From the NCBI GenBank assembly GCA_009792885.1, contig WMCF01000018.1, positions 1,330,862 to 1,394,861 of the forward strand: a stretch of 64,000 nt of DNA, read 5' to 3'. Below, piece by piece: positions 62,201 to 64,000 of the stretch. Positions within the stretch are counted from its first letter, which is position 1, and each line of letters begins with the position of its first letter. The stretch is from Eremophila alpestris peregrina (lineage: Eukaryota; Chordata; Aves; Passeriformes; Alaudidae). A program made the translations under genes and the position numbers. The notes beneath the pieces were generated by a model. It was given only the letters and a program-made list of their open reading frames with translations, was not told the DNA's origin and ran no database searches.

Positions 62201-64000
62201 GCAGCAATACAATGCAGGTCTGACTTGCCCGTTCTCATCAGCATTAATTATGCAATTCTCCTTTAAATCTTCACTGACAGCATACTACTACAGGCCTTTT
62301 CAAGGTGCACTTATTATACTTTCTAAATTTGGGCACATTAGTTCCCCTTCACCTCCAGCCTTCTAAAATTTCTCCACCGTTCCATGATTTGTTAAAACTC
62401 AAAATGAATAATTCATACAGCTTCTAAGCTTTTTTTCTTTTTTAGTATCTGTAGGTGTCAGTGCAGCAGATTTAAAAACATTTAACATTAATAGTTGCTG
62501 GTACAGTGATAATACATTCTTCCCATCACTAATGATGGAGGTGGTGAGATGTAAAAGCATCATCCAGCCTCTTTCTGAATACAGAACAAAATATTTATTG
62601 AATATTTATGCCTTTCTCTGCACAGCAGAAATTTATCATCCTTGCCCAGTATTGGACTTCTATCATTAGTAAGCTTTTGTACCCTTCAAGAACATCCTCT
62701 ATATTTAAAGAACTCCATTGTACTCTACTGCCTACAGATTTTTATTAATAACTTTACCTCCTTAATCTCCTGTCTCCAAGCCATACAGTGCTTGCCATCA
62801 TCAGCTCCCCATTCTTTAAAACCGTATTGCTTCACTCCCTTTCTTACCTTGTTTCAACCAAACAAATCACGTTTCCTAAGAGAAGAATTGTTCTGGGAGT
62901 AGCTAAATGAACAAGTAGGTGTCAAGCACGTCACATTTTTATGCTCAAGTACTCCTTGTTTTTTAAGTCTGCTCTTCTTTTAAAGATTAAAGTTGGAAAT
63001 ATGTGCATGCAGAACTTGTTCTTGGCTCCCAATCTGCAAAATTAGATCACAGTTCCTAACACACCTGCTCTATTTATTCAACATGCCTCAGAAAGAAAAA
63101 TCTGTACAGAAGACAACAGAGTGGCTTTTATTTGTTTGAAAACTGTCAGCTAGATATAAAGAAGTCTTTTAGAAGCTTCAGAAATTGATTAGTGGCCAAG
63201 TGATTTATCAGCACAAGCTCCCAATACCTGCAACAGGCTGACTTCTCATAATTTTTCTTTACTGAATATAGAACGACTCTTAAGAAACTACTCATCTTTC
63301 TAGGATCTGAATTACATTGATGAAAGGTCTCCAACGTATCTTTTTCAGATAAACACTGGCACACTACTTCTCTACCTGTCTTCTGAATGGTGAGAACTGC
63401 TCAAGCAGGCAACAGAACATTTAATATACAAGACCACAGAAAAGTCTGTAAGGTTTTGCTGTGACATTTCACTTTTTAGAGAGATTCTCCGGTAAACACT
63501 CATTAAATATGCTTTAACATACAAATGATTTCAGTCTGCTACAATTTTTTTTTTACATAGCTGTGATTTGTGACTTTATAGATTTTTTTAATCTATAGTT
63601 TTGCTTTATTACAAAAACTTGAACTAAATAGCAAAATATACAAGCCTGGACAGAGAACATGGAATCCTTTAAGATATAGATGAGGGTTTTCATATGCAAA
63701 GAACATTACCAAACCTATTTCTGCAAAAACAAAAATCAATGCTTCCCTTGCGGCAAAGCAGAAAACCCTGCATATTATTTCTGCTACATTCAATTCTGCT
63801 CTTCAAAGTCATTCACCTTTCACTAGTCCTGAAATTATTCAAAATCTGTGTTGTAAACTTTGTAGTTTTGAGATGTGCACTTGGTGCATACCAACAATCT
63901 GCATCATCCTCTGTATCAAACATTCATTCATCCAGCTCAACTACTTCTTTTTAGGGCACTGGAAGGGAGGAGGGGAGATTTAAAAAAATGGTGATAACTG

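Larger units (their letters stand above)
51836..64000. other. region upstream of ZNF438 start exon, no second gene recognised
   Basis: AT-rich sequence expected to hold 5' UTR exons and introns of ZNF438, since the exon at 51,132 begins with an acceptor. It contains a CR1 remnant, a CR1 RT fragment, a 12-bp hairpin and GC-richer patches at about 52.6-52.9 and 60.45-60.77 kb. I found no convincing protein-coding exon other than the candidate at 58,858-58,951. Confidence 0.55.

Noticed and set aside
1..64000. Search for CRISPR arrays, phage, plasmid, operon or secretion-type systems, endogenous viral genes, rRNA and tRNA genes
   Set aside because: None seen. The sequence is eukaryotic with introns and LINE fragments, and no regularly spaced repeats, ribosome-binding sites or retroviral gene motifs were recognised by eye.

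Overview
The window is vertebrate nuclear DNA. It is AT-rich and gene-poor, with long introns, GT-AG splice sites and no operon-like organisation. All recognisable interspersed repeats are CR1-type LINE fragments. Two of them keep a bird-style CR1 3' end (TTCTGTGATT-like tail), and no mammalian SINEs were recognised. Together these point to a bird genome, perhaps a songbird; other CR1-rich reptiles cannot be excluded from the sequence alone.

One protein-coding gene is recognised with confidence: ZNF438, a C2H2 zinc-finger nuclear protein, on the minus strand. Its coding region joins three exons. A 28-base first coding segment lies at 51,104-51,077. A 1,837-base main exon lies at 36,543-34,707, and a 613-base last exon at 33,199-32,587. 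Both junctions keep frame (phase 1, then phase 2) and the join gives 826 codons including the stop, i.e. 825 aa, close to the roughly 828 aa I recall for the human protein. The product has conserved N-terminal blocks, a basic nuclear-localisation-type stretch, three clustered fingers and two C-terminal fingers split off by the last intron. The 5' untranslated exons must lie above 51,132. A spliceable candidate at 58,951-58,858 would join in frame and could add 20 residues at the N-terminus.

Layout. 1-14.1 kb: no gene recognised; simple repeats and one exon-like block. 14.1-15.1 kb: an antisense CR1. 15.1-30.8 kb: intergenic, with a palindromic homeobox-type site cluster near 16.8 kb and a GC-rich patch near 17.5-18.2 kb. 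30.8-32.6 kb: probable ZNF438 3' UTR and flank. 32.6-51.1 kb: the ZNF438 coding span. Its 14.5 kb first coding intron carries two CR1 copies and an isolated CpG-rich block (46.8-47.2 kb) with a GGGACC-type hexamer array, a G-quadruplex motif on the sense strand. 51.1-64 kb: upstream region or 5' introns of ZNF438, with three more CR1 remnants and a strong hairpin.

No CRISPR array, phage, toxin, viral gene or operon is present. I did not find a convincing undescribed system. The observations most worth checking are the possible N-terminal extension, the internal CpG/G-quadruplex block as an alternative promoter, and a handful of perfect inverted repeats, several carrying homeodomain-type cores.
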